Positions 1 to 12,700 of a DNA stretch of 64,000 nt are shown here, one piece after another. Positions within the stretch are counted from its first letter, which is position 1. The number at the start of each line of letters is the position of its first letter. Source of the stretch: Rhyacophila brunnea (lineage: Eukaryota > Arthropoda > Insecta > Trichoptera > Rhyacophilidae); contig JAGYXB010000096.1 in the NCBI GenBank assembly GCA_022495005.1, positions 124,001-188,000 on the forward strand. Direction: 5' to 3'. A model generated the notes under the pieces. It saw only the letters and a list, made by a program, of their open reading frames with translations. It was not told the DNA's origin and ran no database searches. The translations under genes and the position numbers were made by a program.

Positions 1-309
1 TTAAAAACTAAATTGTTATTTTTCTCGTAATTTTATTTGTGTCACTCCGAGTCGTGAGAGTCAGATGTCAACCCTTTGGCTCGCTGCCATAGACTGACTA
101 GCAGTGTTGCCATCCTCCCCTCACACACTCCTTATTATTAATTAAATACAATAATTCTTACGTGCTAAGTACAAGTCGAATATTTTGACAGTTAATCAAG
201 GAATAATGAACGTACGTACGCCCATTGTTGACTAGGAGGTCAGGTGACATGGTTATACCTAATAATTAATTTTATCTATTGGGAGAGGCCCAATGATCAT
301 GGATATGAC

Positions 310-760
310 ATCTGGTTAGTTTCTAAAATTCAATTAAACCCTGCCTAACCAAACCACAATAGTTATGTATGATATAGGTGATCCGACAAAAATAGTGCAC
401 ACTTTTTCAGTCATACTAATTTGTTTTCGTTGAATTAAGAATACGTATTACAGATGGTGTTGGATAGTTTTTTTAATTCACTAAGGCATACCTAAACCAA
501 TCCATAATCGATAAAAATCTATCTATAAAATATCTAAAATAAAGTATGGTTTAATGGCATAATTTTAGATATTTTATAGATAAACGAATATTTGTTGACT
601 ATTATCTATTATGGTGTGTGGTAGGCATATTTTAATTGAATTTTAAACACTATCTACACATTAGTCTTAGTTCACTGAAAACAAATACGTTTGACTGATA
701 AAGTTTTGTGTACACTATTTATATCGGATCTTACCAGCCTACCTCCACCCTTCGCCACTG
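310..760. repeat. MITE family C, copy 1 (hAT-like right end)
   Basis: The right end reads CCTCCACCCTTCGCCACTG, the inverse of the CAGTGGCGAAGG terminus that bounds a related element at 61457. The interior (runs related to TGACTGAAAAAGTGTGCAC and the GGCAGGGTTTAATTGAATTT block) recurs at 3594, 12223, about 16990 and 34527. No clear left terminus or target duplication is visible, so this copy is decayed or rearranged. Confidence 0.6.
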
Positions 761-1458
761 CATAATACTATAATATTTTTAAAAAATAAATCAGATATGT
801 ACAGTTAAATATGTGAGGGAATCGGTAATGCTCTTACTCTTGCCTAAATGTCAATAATTTTATTCACTTTACCAATAAAATTAACATTTTAAATGTTTAA
901 CTGTACTCATAGTACGTAATGTCGGTTTCGTTTTCTTTTACAGTAAGCGTGTGTTATTGTGTCTCTCTGTTTGATAGTGGTTAATAAATAATTATTATAT
1001 CAGTCCATGGTCCAAATCCGGTCGTGTAGATCGTGGCGAGCTGTGATTCGCCGAAACGGAGGCCCGGCGCGACACACCCGCCTGCAAAACAATTTATTTT
1101 CTGAAAACATTAAAAAAAAGAATTTATTCGTAATATTCAGGTGATTGTGTGTATACTTTGGACATTGTAGACACAAGTCTGTGATTAAAGTATCTACATA
1201 TATATTATGCGTACAAAAAAATCGAAAGTTTGCGACAAAGGCATGTTCAATGTTCACTTCCTTGAAAATATGTAGTTTTTTTTCTGTTACTGCAATCATG
1301 AATTTCGCATGTATTATTTAATAGGTACCAAAGATTCATTCTCTTTAGAATAATTCGTTTATTGGCATGTTCAATACGTTCATTCGGGACCTCAATCATT
1401 GCGGTAAATAGGCTTCTTTGTTGTTTATATACTTATAATAAGATCTATAATTTTCACC
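761..1458. other. AT-rich stretch, no gene recognised
   Basis: A GC-richer patch at about 1015-1080 stands out from the AT-rich surroundings. It could be part of a 5' non-coding exon or another repeat; no open frame, splice signals or promoter motif makes the case. Confidence 0.3.
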
Positions 1459-1700
1459 CACGATGGCCGCGCGACTTAAAGCGTCGGTCTATAGCGACGT
1501 GGACTCCAGGTTCGAATCCTGGGTCTGGCAAGTACCTACATATATTTTTTTTCAATTTGTGTATGAGTCATAGTATGGACCTATTAGGTTGAGCAAGTGG
1601 CTCACATTTATTTCTCGTAAAAACAAAATCTGTTACTACGGAAACCTCCACTCTGTGGAGGCCCATATTATGTTCTTATTAGGATCGGACATGGCCGAAA
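1459..1700 (+). repeat. tRNA-derived SINE-like element
   Basis: A tRNA-like head ends in a T-arm with an RNA polymerase III B box, GGTTCGAATCC, in a CCAGG/CCTGG stem. It is followed by a body with TTGAGCAAGTGGCT and CACTCTGTGGAGGCCCAT that recurs in fragments near 14900 and 24340. A 5' acceptor strand pairing with the GTCTGGCA 3' strand is missing, so this is a SINE head rather than a working tRNA gene. Confidence 0.6.
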
Positions 1701-2130
1701 AAAGATATTTTATGTTAATTATAATAAATAATGAATGTTTTGCTAAAATGTCTGGATACACACGGCCGTTTTCTTGACGTCGTCGGTTTTTAATAAGAGA
1801 AACCGTTTTGATGTTGTTCCCCTTAGTCGTAATGTAAAAAAAACAATACATATTATACCGAAAAATCCTTTTATCGTCATCGAAAGAACTTATTGAACTA
1901 CATTTTAATGATAAAACGTCGGGTGTTCAAACTACGACTAAACCGCGAATTTTACTTAAAACGTCACGCTGGCAAGTTGAATGTAGGCGATCTTTTGTGG
2001 CGGGCGTTAAAATGTTTTATCTACTTGTTCGAAGATGGGCGAAAGGAAAAAAGATGTTGGGTTTAGTCCTTTTACCTCCTTCCGTTTTCGTAGTTTGCTT
2101 GCTTTAGTGTGGCATCGTGAACCAGTAAGA

Positions 2131-2645
2131 TAATTAAAAATAATAACAAGATAAGAAGAACTTTTTATATACTTACCACGTTTTTAAATTTTCTGTTGAA
2201 TCATATGAACTTGAAAATTATATGTAGGTATTAATAATTTTGGACAAATAAGGCAATTGTCAACAAATCGTGTTTTGCTATTTTGCATCAAACCAATATA
2301 GAATACTGAAATATCATTTTGATTTCCATAGTAACGCACGTATATATTAATAATTTAGTTGCTAGGACCACCCCCTTAGCAACCAATAATAGTGGATTGG
2401 ATTACGGATTCCTTCCGAAATAACTTTTCATACAAAACAGAACTAACTGAAAATGAATTCAATTCTACTTAAAGATGGCTAAAAGTATTAATAGAATGCA
2501 TTGGCATCGTGTTCTGATATATTCTAAAAGTTTCAAATGTCTAGCTAGTCGGGAAGTTATTTAAAAATCGATTGCAAGATTTGTACCGGATAAACAACCA
2601 CCGGACAAATAAGAATTCGAGCTAAGAAAAGCGTGGTAAAATGTT
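2131..2645 (+). repeat. Dispersed repeat family F, copy 1
   Basis: Begins ACAAGATAAGAAGAAC and ends near AAAAGCGTGGTAAAAT. The whole roughly 500-bp unit recurs at 28150 and 40418 (+), at 41985 (-), and starts again at the window end. A TACCACGTTTTTA motif near the left end is the inverse of the right end, suggesting a non-autonomous element with subterminal inverted repeats. There is no coding capacity. Confidence 0.7.
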
Positions 2646-3593
2646 ACGACGTTGTTAGGCATAGTTAGAGTTTTCTAAATAGTATTGGTTCGTGAGCGTA
2701 TGTATGTTGAATTGATCACGAGATATTATAAGCTTTAGTTGGTCGGCGTGTGATAATCTTAGATGATTTTGATGTTCCCCAACAGAGCAGTTTTCAAATT
2801 TTCATATTTTTTTAGCGTGTGTGCATATATTTCGTTACTTTTCAAACGATTTACCCATAGACTAATATAATTTTAGATTTACCGTTCACAACTCTTGTAG
2901 ACGTACACCGCGAGTGTCAAAAATATTATAAAAAAAATATTGACAATACCTGTATCGCCTAAAGAAATCACGAAGGTCGACTTGTAGCATTAATATTGTA
3001 TATTTTTCATACTGATAACGGCATTATAATAAAATTATTATCATTTTATCTTTCATAGGCTTTTGTACGAAAATGCTTCGATTTCCTGAAAACATTGTAT
3101 TCTAGAAGAATATTAAATTAGTGTATTTAAATATGTAGGTATGTGAATTCTAGAAAAGTAGTTGAACTTGAAATCGTGTTTATATTAGTAATCAGGAAAT
3201 TGATATAGAAATGCCTAACCTACGTAATAAAAATCAAGAAATCGTGTAAGATAATAATTATTGCTTATAATATTATAATGACGTATTTTTAAAAACTGAA
3301 TAATATACGGGCATCTACTTCTTATCTCGAGAATGCTATAAATAATTAATATAAAATATACTTTCCGCATTTTCTGTAAGTACCTACCTACTTATTTACG
3401 TGAACTAAATTAATTTCGAATAAGGGTCGATGCACACCAGCCGCAAAACGTGGTCGATACCGACTATAAAAAATTACCGTGTTCGTATGTTCGCAAAAAG
3501 ATAATTCGTAGTCGCAAATTTATCTTATCGAGAAATGGAATTCAAAATTGAATCAAATATCCAAATATATTCGATGGCTAAATGTATATTCCT

Positions 3594-3985
3594 CAGTGAC
3601 GAAGTGTGGAGGTAGGCTGTTAAGATCTGGCGTAAATAGTGTTTGTTAGTTTTAAAAATTCAATTAATCCCTGCCTAATCCAAGCCATAGAAGATAATAG
3701 TCAAAAAATATTTTTTTATTTATAAAATATCGAAAATTATGTTATTAAACACATTTTATAGATGGAAGAATATTTTTTATAGATCATGGTTTGGTTTGGC
3801 CGGGCTTAATTATTTTTTTAAAAATTTACCAACAAATATAATATTCTTAATTAAACGAAAACAAATAAGTATGACTGAAAAAGTGTGAACTATTACTGTC
3901 AAATTGCCCATAGCATACCTAAACTATTATGGTTTGGTTAAGGCAGGGTTTAATTGAATTTTATAAACTAACCAGCACCATCATC
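3594..3985. repeat. MITE family C, copy 2
   Basis: The left terminus CAGTGACGAAGTGTGGAGG is followed by AGGCTGTTAAGATC and the family interior. The right terminus cannot be found, so the copy is truncated or rearranged. Confidence 0.6.
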
Positions 3986-4560
3986 AATTCTTAAAATTTC
4001 TTCTGAATTGTAGGGCTATAACAGTGTACCTACTACCTACCTCTTTTTGCGGCAAGTGTCTAGAGTCTTGACCCTTCCAAAAAATTATTCAACAAGACAA
4101 TTTCTGTAAGGATTGTTTGGTAGCGTAAGAAAAATGTGTGTGCAACAAAGCATGTACCATTTTCAAACACGTTATGTGTTAAATTCAAATTTATTTTTAC
4201 CAATGTTTATGGCCTCAATATTATTTCGAAACTCGTTTTCGAACCATAGATAATTATAATTGTTATACTTAACTTTTAAATTTCACCCACATTTTTTTTT
4301 TGTTCCTAGGTAGGTGTACACCAATACAGTTTTTATGAAAGTTGCATTGACTTTCACAGATACCTCATTTTGCCACGGTTGAGTGCATTGTTACAACACA
4401 AACAATATGACGTTTAATAGTATTATTTTGTATTTGGATTCAGAGCATGGTCGCAATATGTTAAGTGAATAACCACCAATAATTTTCCTTTCTGGCAACC
4501 AGAGTGGACAATTTTAGCAGACTGCTCCATTCTTCTCTATTATAAAATGTTTGTTTAGAC

Positions 4561-5117
4561 ATGGGTTCACAAACTTTTTCTTCAAAGGGACAATTTTGAA
4601 ATCAAAAATATTTGGCAGACCTACTTTTCTAAATATTTTCTGTTTTTAAAAAACATAAGGCAAAAATATATTTCATTAACTATGTAAACTTATTTTTTTA
4701 ACTAAATATACTTACGTTATTATTACTCTTTTATTAATATACTAAAAAATAGTATTTAATTTTTTCACCACGTGATTTATGCAATAATTGTTTGTTTAAA
4801 ACTAAATCCTGCAATCTAGGCTCAAATTTTGTGGTGTGAATACGCAAAACAGATGCGATATGGTTGTTTGTTAATTTTGTTCTTTAGTTTGATTTATTAA
4901 TGCTCAATGTAGAAAAAAAAAATCACAAATATAGGTACTTCCAAATAAAGAAGCCATTTGATGAGATCAAGTGAAAGTCCCCATTCTTGCCAAAGAATAT
5001 TTAATTTTAAATGTTATTTTTAATATTCGATATGAAGAATAAAAATTAATACAGATTTAACATAAATCTCGCGGGACATAACAAAAAGTTAATCAGGACA
5101 TACTTTGTGAACCTCTG
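4561..5117. mobile_element. hAT-type non-autonomous element with near-perfect TSD
   Basis: The ends ATGGGTTCACAAACTTT and ACTTTGTGAACCTCTG are imperfect inverted repeats. The flanks GTTTAGAC (4553-4560) and GTTTAGAG (5118-5125) match at 7 of 8 positions, the 8-bp duplication size of hAT transposons. The interior is AT-rich and non-coding. Confidence 0.7.
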
Positions 5118-5637
5118 GTTTAGAGTGTTTAGATACCTCCATCCGTGGAGATCAGTCATGGATCTGAAATAATAATATTGATATATTGATTGATAAATAC
5201 TAAATCGTAATTTAACACGAAAAATGATACTAAGTCTGATGATTAAATTGGCTGCAAATCTTTTCGCACGCCAGATTCTTTTTTAGCAAGCTTTACGCGT
5301 GTGCTCTGAGATTCATTTGAAAAGGCCTCAATGAACCATTACATGCTTTACCTCCGTCGCCAGTCATGTCAAACCATTTTAAGTGTATACTGGGGCGTAA
5401 CGAACGAAAAGCGTCCCGGTAAAAACTTTTTAATAGCCCGGTTATGAATGGCATGCGCTAGAATGTGGAAGATTCCTGTCCTGATTACTAACAGTTTGGT
5501 CGAGCCTGGTTATTAAGAGACATTCTCTCTCACCATATGACGCCACAAATTTACAATGCAATATGCAATGAGCTGTCATCATTTAGATTTAGATGAACAA
5601 TCACTTTTTTTGAGCTGGCTCACAGATTTTTGTTTAA

Positions 5638-6011
5638 GGTGACGCATCAGTGAAACGCCAAATAATTTCCAACTGTAGGCGCGACGAAATTTTGGACTCG
5701 CTGCCATTCACTGAGAGAATCTCGAGCCAGAAGCACGTCACTTTGCTGCGTGATGGCGACGGGTCAATTAATTCTAAAATCGTGTAAAGATGACTAAAAA
5801 CGTTACCCATTTACTTTAAAAAGAAAACATGTCAATGAATATATTATTATTGTTACTAATAGAACAATAAACAGAACATAAAATGAACGTATGTTGGATT
5901 TATATGAAAAATAATATTTCGTTTGACAGGTGTCATTTGCACCCGCGACCCGCAGTCCGCGCATCGCCTAGCAACGATCTTTTTAGACCGTGCCTCAACT
6001 AATGCATGGCC
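5638..6011 (+). mobile_element. MITE family D, TTAA-flanked copy 1
   Basis: Flanked by TTAA at 5634-5637 and 6012-6015. The interior (CAGTGAAACGCCAAATAATT ... AGACCGTGCCTCAACT) matches complete copies at 10053 and 46751 and a partial copy at 44135. TTAA duplication is the signature of piggyBac-type integration; there is no coding capacity. Confidence 0.7.
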
Positions 6012-6061
6012 TTAACGAGATATGAATCTTTCAATCTATTAGAACCATGCTCAACAATAAG

Positions 6062-6145
6062 TGATTTTACCAAATCCGGGATTCGAACCCGAGACCCGAC
6101 TTTACAAGTCGATGGATGCATTACTGCTCTGTCATTGTAGTCACC
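6062..6145 (-). repeat. tRNA-like SINE head, reverse orientation
   Basis: Read on the minus strand it holds a tRNA-like segment with a perfect GGTTCGAATCC B box. It lacks a pairable acceptor stem, so it is treated as a SINE head. Confidence 0.5.
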
Positions 6146-6582
6146 ACACATCAATCACAAACTTTTGCAAGTAATAGCATCCTAGTATGCAAGACGTCAA
6201 CAGCATGGAGCCATTTTGTATTTATTTACAAACAATGCTTTTAATGCGGCTAAGAGACATCTATTTTTCTTCTTTGGCGTCAGCTATGAGTTTGGCCATC
6301 TCTTCCCTGTTTGTGCTACTCTAAACACGGATGGAGTGCTGAGACCAATAATGTTCGGACATCTGTTCACGGTTTGATATCTCGTAAGAGAGTTAAGAAT
6401 TGAATTAACGATGTATGCTCGGATTAAGAAAAAAAATTCACTCTTAAATAATATCATACGATTTATCAAATTGTTCTGGAATCGTTATCATTTCCTCTAT
6501 TCTAGTAATATCTTCGTTATATACCATTCTATATGTCGGTTAATGGTACATTTTAATAATAAATATTGTTTGTTTGTTGCAG

Positions 6583-6713
6583 CCCCTCGTAGATTGCCAG
6601 GATGACCACTTACTTCAACTACCCGTCTGTGGAGCTTCAGGAGGAGCTGAAGAAGATTGCCAATGCCATCGTAGCGCCGGGCAAAGGAATCCTCGCTGCT
6701 GATGAGTCCACAG
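6583..6713 (+). CDS. Ald: Aldolase exon with start codon (exon 1 of coding sequence)
   Basis: Acceptor TTTGTTGCAG ends at 6582, the ATG is at 6602 and the donor is GTACAC at 6714. The 19 nt before the ATG are 5' UTR. It encodes 37 residues plus one nt of a split Gly, ending in the substrate-binding AADEST loop with catalytic Asp. Confidence 0.95.
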
Positions 6714-9700
6714 GTACACCGCTTTATTCATTTTACAAGTAATAACTTATCATGGTAGAGTCCAGGGGTAGTCAACCTGGTCCCTACCGCCCACTAGTGG
6801 ACGTTCCTGCTTTCATGGTGGGCAGTAGAGGTTTTAAAAACTACTTTAAAAGTTACTTCCTTACTTTATAAATCACCATTACTGTGTAACCAACCGGTGG
6901 GCGGTTAGAAAATTTTCCTACTAACATAGATACAAAAGTGGGCTGTAGATATAAAAAGGTTGACTACCCCTGTGGTAGACCATTGTGCGTAATGCATTTA
7001 GAAAGTGAAACCTCTCCTCCGGTTTAAGACAGCCACTTCAACTTGAGGTATTAGGTTACATACATTTATTGACGATTTAAAGAGTTCTATAAGATTTTAA
7101 AATTTATATTTTATGACTCATCGAGTCGCAAGATCCGCTTTGGACATTTTTAAAAAACCCCTTTATTAAAAATTACAAGACACATCCTTGTGAAGTGAGT
7201 TATTTTTCATCATCGTCGTATGTCAGTACTTACTTAAATATGATGTGAAAATAAAATTATGTATATTATATTATGTAGTAGTGAGTATGAGTGACGCCCG
7301 TTTTTGTGATGAAGTAGAAAAAGTTTCCAGAGCAGGTTTGTGACTCGGCGACTTATATTATAAAGAACAGATAAACTGCTAAGGAGTAAGAATAGTAGTT
7401 CCTTGCTCTCCAGAAAAATAACATTTACATGTTAAATTATACCCTTTAAAACATGCACATTCACGGTAGCCGATCAGAAAATCCCATTAACTGATTTTAT
7501 GGAACTTGTATAACTACGAAAACAAAATTTTTTTTTTTTATTTTTGATATTTGAACAAAGATTTTTCTAAAATTAAAATCTTACATCACATTCGTTTACA
7601 ACCATAATGATATCCAAACTTCCTTCTTACCTTCACGGCTGTACAACAACAACATTGGCAAATGACACCGATTCTATTCAGTGCAGTATTGAAATCTAAA
7701 TTACCAGTGCATCATTACGTTGGTCACAGTAGTTATATAAAGAAGGAAAGAAGGTGTCATAATAATATGTGCATTCTGTTTGCAGGTACCATGGGCAAGC
7801 GTCTCCAAGACATCGGAGTGGAGAACAATGAGGACAACCGACGCAACTACAGGGAGCTGCTCTTCAACTCTGACCCCGTTAGTATATCTAGTTTTTATTC
7901 GATACTCAGTAACAAGACAGTTGAAAAATCTATAAGTAGTTAGCAATTTACATAAGTGCCTTAAAGTGGGGTCGTGGCGTAACGCCCATCACCGAATCTA
8001 AGTCTCACGGATTTAAACCGTGCATCTGGCTCAGATTTTGATGTTATTTTCTTGAATGCATGTTTGGATCCACAGCAAAGTCCCAATTGGATGATGATTC
8101 ATTCCATATAATTCCATATAAAAAAATAAGTCTGTTAAGGTAACCCTCCACCTTGCTCAAGTCCAAATATGCACTCCACGTTCGAACATAAATTGCACAT
8201 TAATTGGTAGCTCAGGGGTTTGAATCCTGCAAACTGGATCAAATTCACTACTCATATATTTTTTGATCCAGCGTATTTGATAACCCAATGCGATCAAATC
8301 GCAATAATCAACATGCATGAAAAGTTTGTAAATATGTCTTGATGATATAATGTTCCTTACGTACCCGTGGCGCATGGTCCATAGATGCTGTAGATGAAGG
8401 GCATCCACATAAATAATTGATAACATACTATTTGAGACTATTGGTTTCAAAGTCGGTTACATCATGTTACGTCAGGACTGCAAATAGAATAAGTTTTTTC
8501 TTTTATAACAAAATGACATCACAATTAAAGTTTAAAGCAGATGAATATAACCAACATTGCAATCAACCTCTGTTTTTATTTAATGATAATTCTTTTAAAT
8601 GTTCTATATTAATAGAGCCTTCTTAAATATTTTAAAAATATCGAAGACCTACCACTCCGCAATACGTCACACAATACTGTTTATCAGCTCAATGCCAAGA
8701 CTCTATTGGTTACAAACTCTGGGTAGATAATATGACCGCACGCTACTGTTAATTACATAATGGACTAAAATTCTGTTAAATATAACCTCAGAACAATGCT
8801 CATTCTACGTAGCATCGTTTCAAGCAAATCGCAGTGGTATATTTAGTGTTTAGCTCTGAAACAAATGGACACCTTCTCTAATTATTGTATTGTTGGCAGG
8901 CCCTCTCTGAACACATCTCCGGAGTAATCCTGTTCGAGGAGACACTCTACCAGAAGGCTGCTGACGGCACTCCTCTGGTGGAAGCCCTCAACAAGAAGGG
9001 AATTATTCCCGGAATCAAGGTCGACAAAGGTGTCGTGCCACTCATGGGATCCGAAGACGAATGCACCACACAGGGTTTGTAATATTTTGTCAGCATTTTA
9101 TAAATTAAATATTTATGCAATGTCAATTATATTATATGCTACTTATTGCTACTATTGCTTCTACTACTTGTCGGCCTTATAATGTCGTCGGTCCCGGGTT
9201 CGAATTCCGGGTCTAGCAAAAATTGTCGTAATAGGTTGATCAAGTAACAACTTTCAAAGCGCTCCAAAATACACAAAAAAATGTTTAAAAGCCTAACGAT
9301 TTACAGTGATATTAATAAATGTTGACACGACCAATTTTATTTGTATGTATTGCAAACAGGGGTTAATAGAAATATGTATATTCTTCTAGTTTGAAAATAA
9401 AATATGACACAAAAAATAAACTAACGTTACAACCAACACATGACGCACAAAAACGTAATTTCCCATTAATATTGAATTGTATACTTATCGGTTTTTGTTA
9501 TTAGATGCCTCAATTCCTTTTGATATAATTTTCAAGTAAATAAAAATATATTAAACTCCTGTTAATACTCTTCGTTATTACTAAGATCTATGGCTGGTTC
9601 TATAATATCTAAATGCTACCAATCTTTCAGGTCTGGATGACTTGGCCGCTCGCTGCGCCCAGTACAAGAAGGACGGCTGCCACTTCGCCAAGTGGCGCTG

Positions 9701-12700
9701 TGTGCTGAAGATCGGCAAGAACACCCCCTCTTACCAGTCCATCCTGGAGAACGCCAACGTGTTGGCCCGCTACGCCTCCATCTGCCAATCCCAAAGGATT
9801 GTCCCCATTGTCGAGCCAGAGGTTTTGCCCGATGGTAGGCTTTTGTTGAAAATACCTATAGTTAATAGTTTTATTTTTTTTTAACTAGAATATCTGAGTT
9901 ACAGTAGATTCTCGATCTGTCATTTTCCCGCATGTATTGTTCATTTGGTCAGGTACCGAAAAATGCTAAAGATATCCCATTGAATTTTCCTCTATTCATC
10001 GTTAAATAGGTTCTCTCCTCCCCTGAAAATTCAGCTTTCATTGACTCCTTAAGACGATACATCAGTGAAACGGCAAATAATTTACAACTATAGGCGCGAC
10101 GAAATTTTGGACTCGCTGGCATTCGGAGAGAGAACGTCGATCTGGGAACACGTCAATTTGTTTCGTGATGGCGACTGGGGTATTAATTCTTAAATCGTGT
10201 AAAGGTGACTAAAAACGTTACCCATTTACTTGAAAAAGAAAACATGTCAATGAATATATTATTATTAGAACATTAAATGAACACATGTTGGATTTATATG
10301 ACAAATTTCGTTTGGCATGCGTCATTTGCACCCGCAATCCGCGCATCGCCTAGCCACGATCTTTTTAGACCGTGCCTCAACTGAGGTATAGCCTTAAGTC
10401 ATCAACCAGAGTTGTCCCTTGTCGTCTATATTGTAAACAGCATATTGATAGATATCTCTTGCTTTTATCGATGTCATGACAGCACAGCATCCACTCTAAA
10501 CTTCATTTACAAAAAAAAAAAGAAATGTGATACAGGCGGTCCTCGACTTTCGTATATAATTGTTCCTAAAAATGTAATTGAATGTACGAAAGTAGAATTT
10601 AAAAGACAATATCAAAAAGTGCATTTTAAAATATTTTGGAGAATGAGGAAATAAATTCATTTGCCGCATTTTTATCTGCACTGGCAATTTTCTATTATGT
10701 AAAGAACTACCTCTGTTTAAATTTGTCGAACCAGCCTTTACTAGCTTAAGATTCCATGCTAGAATCTTCTTTTAATTGAGTCTTCCAATCTTCATGTAAA
10801 CTAAGAGCCTTAGCTTGAATAATTGAAAAAATCAGAGGGACATCTTTTATCAATCCACGGTGACATTTTTCACTCCATTTCATCCATCCACTATGCCGTG
10901 TCTTTTGGAAACATTCTTTGAAGATATATTTCCACTGTAGGCCGCCTTAAGTCGTACGAACGACCGATTGAAGCTTTTGAGCGATTTGTCTCGACCTATG
11001 AAGAGAGTCCTTGATTTCTTTTTGTCAGTATCAACACTGCAGTTTCTTCCTTTCTCTATCATGTTTATAAATTTATAAAAGAGAAATATTTCGTGGAGCG
11101 ACTCCATGGAAACGTACAGTTTTAATTATTTGTTGAGGTTCATCTGTTCTCTTCGGAAATGATAGATCAAAAATCCACTTTACGTTGACAGCTATTTCAA
11201 ACTATAAACCCATTCTCATACGTCAGCATAAATTTTATGTTACAGTATTATTAGATGCTTACTTTCTTATTATTAAAATAATTTTCTAGGTGATCATGAC
11301 CTTGAGCGTGCCCAGAAGGTCACCGAGACAGTCTTGGCTGCTGTCTACAAAGCACTGAACGACCACCACGTCTACCTGGAGGGAACACTCCTCAAGCCCA
11401 ACATGGTAAGTAGTACCTACTTAACAGTTTTCCTTATTTATTTTGACTAAAATGCGTGTTTCGCTGTTTGCAATTATTTTTATTATAAAATTAATATTTT
11501 TGTTCCATTTTCAGGTGACAGCTGGTCAATCATGCACCAAGAAGTACACAGCAGGAGACATCGCAAAGGCCACCGTCACAGCCCTCCAGAGGACTGTCCC
11601 AGCAGCCGTTGCAGGTTTGTACACCATTCATTTCTTCACCGTGCACCCACCTCCTTTCAGGTGTATCCGTGTCCAAAATCTATTTAGTGCTTAATTGACA
11701 ATTTCTCCTCGTCAATCCAGGAGTCACCTTCCTGTCTGGCGGTCAATCAGAAGAGGATGCATCCGTGAACCTGGACGCCATCAACAAGTACCCCGGCCGC
11801 AAGCCATGGGCGCTCACCTTCAGCTACGGCCGTGCTCTGCAAGCCTCCGTGCTCCGCGCGTGGGGCGGCAAGGTCGAGAATATCCCAGCCGCCAAGGCTG
11901 AGCTTCTCAAGAGGGCCAAGGTACGCTTCTTTCCTTCTTCTTCTTCATCTTCTGTAATCATTGTGATTATAACATTTTTTTTTGTTTTACTGTTGACTGA
12001 CTTTACCAGTAGCATCTGTGGTATAGCTTATAACAGACCAAAACACATTTTCCTACAAACAAAATTAATTGTTTGAAACTCAATGCATGCATGCTCACTG
12101 CTGCAAACGTTTCTATTAAATTAAATGTAGTTTGGACAGTCTGCATAGTAAAAATGTACATGCTTTAATCAAAGCAAGATTCTATTACACCAAACTTGCT
12201 TTATATCAGTGTATGTACAGTACAGTGGCAGAAGGCTGGAGGTAGTCTGTTAAGATTCGACATAAATAGCACACACTAAACTTTAGTCATACTTATTTGT
12301 TTTCGTTGAATTAAGAATACATATTACAGATGAAGTGGTTAGTTATTTAAAATTCATTAAGCCGTAACCATAATTGATAAAAAATATTCTTCTAACTATA
12401 CAATATCTAAAACTAATGATGTATCGTTTAATGTCATAATTTTAGATATTTTATAGATAAATGAATATTTTTTTACTATTATCTACGAATGGTTGGATTA
12501 GGCAGGGTTTGATTGAATTTTAAAAACTAACTAACACTATCTACATATTTGAAGTCTTAGTTCAATGAAAACAAATATATTTGACTGACAAAGTCTAGTG
12601 TGTACTATTTATGTCGGATCTTAACAGCCTACCTACACCGTTCGCCAGTACATGTTTTCTGTCTGCGATTGAATGTTTTTAAACAACTTTTAAGGGGGGA

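Noticed and set aside
1459..1530. A functional tRNA gene
   Set aside because: The B box and T-arm are good, but there is no matching 5' acceptor strand or clear anticodon arm, and related bodies recur as repeats; a SINE head fits better.
11695..11901. Alternative-frame open reading frames overlapping aldolase exon 7
   Set aside because: They are produced by the GC-rich coding sequence; the aldolase frame contains the conserved LSGGQS and YGRAL motifs.
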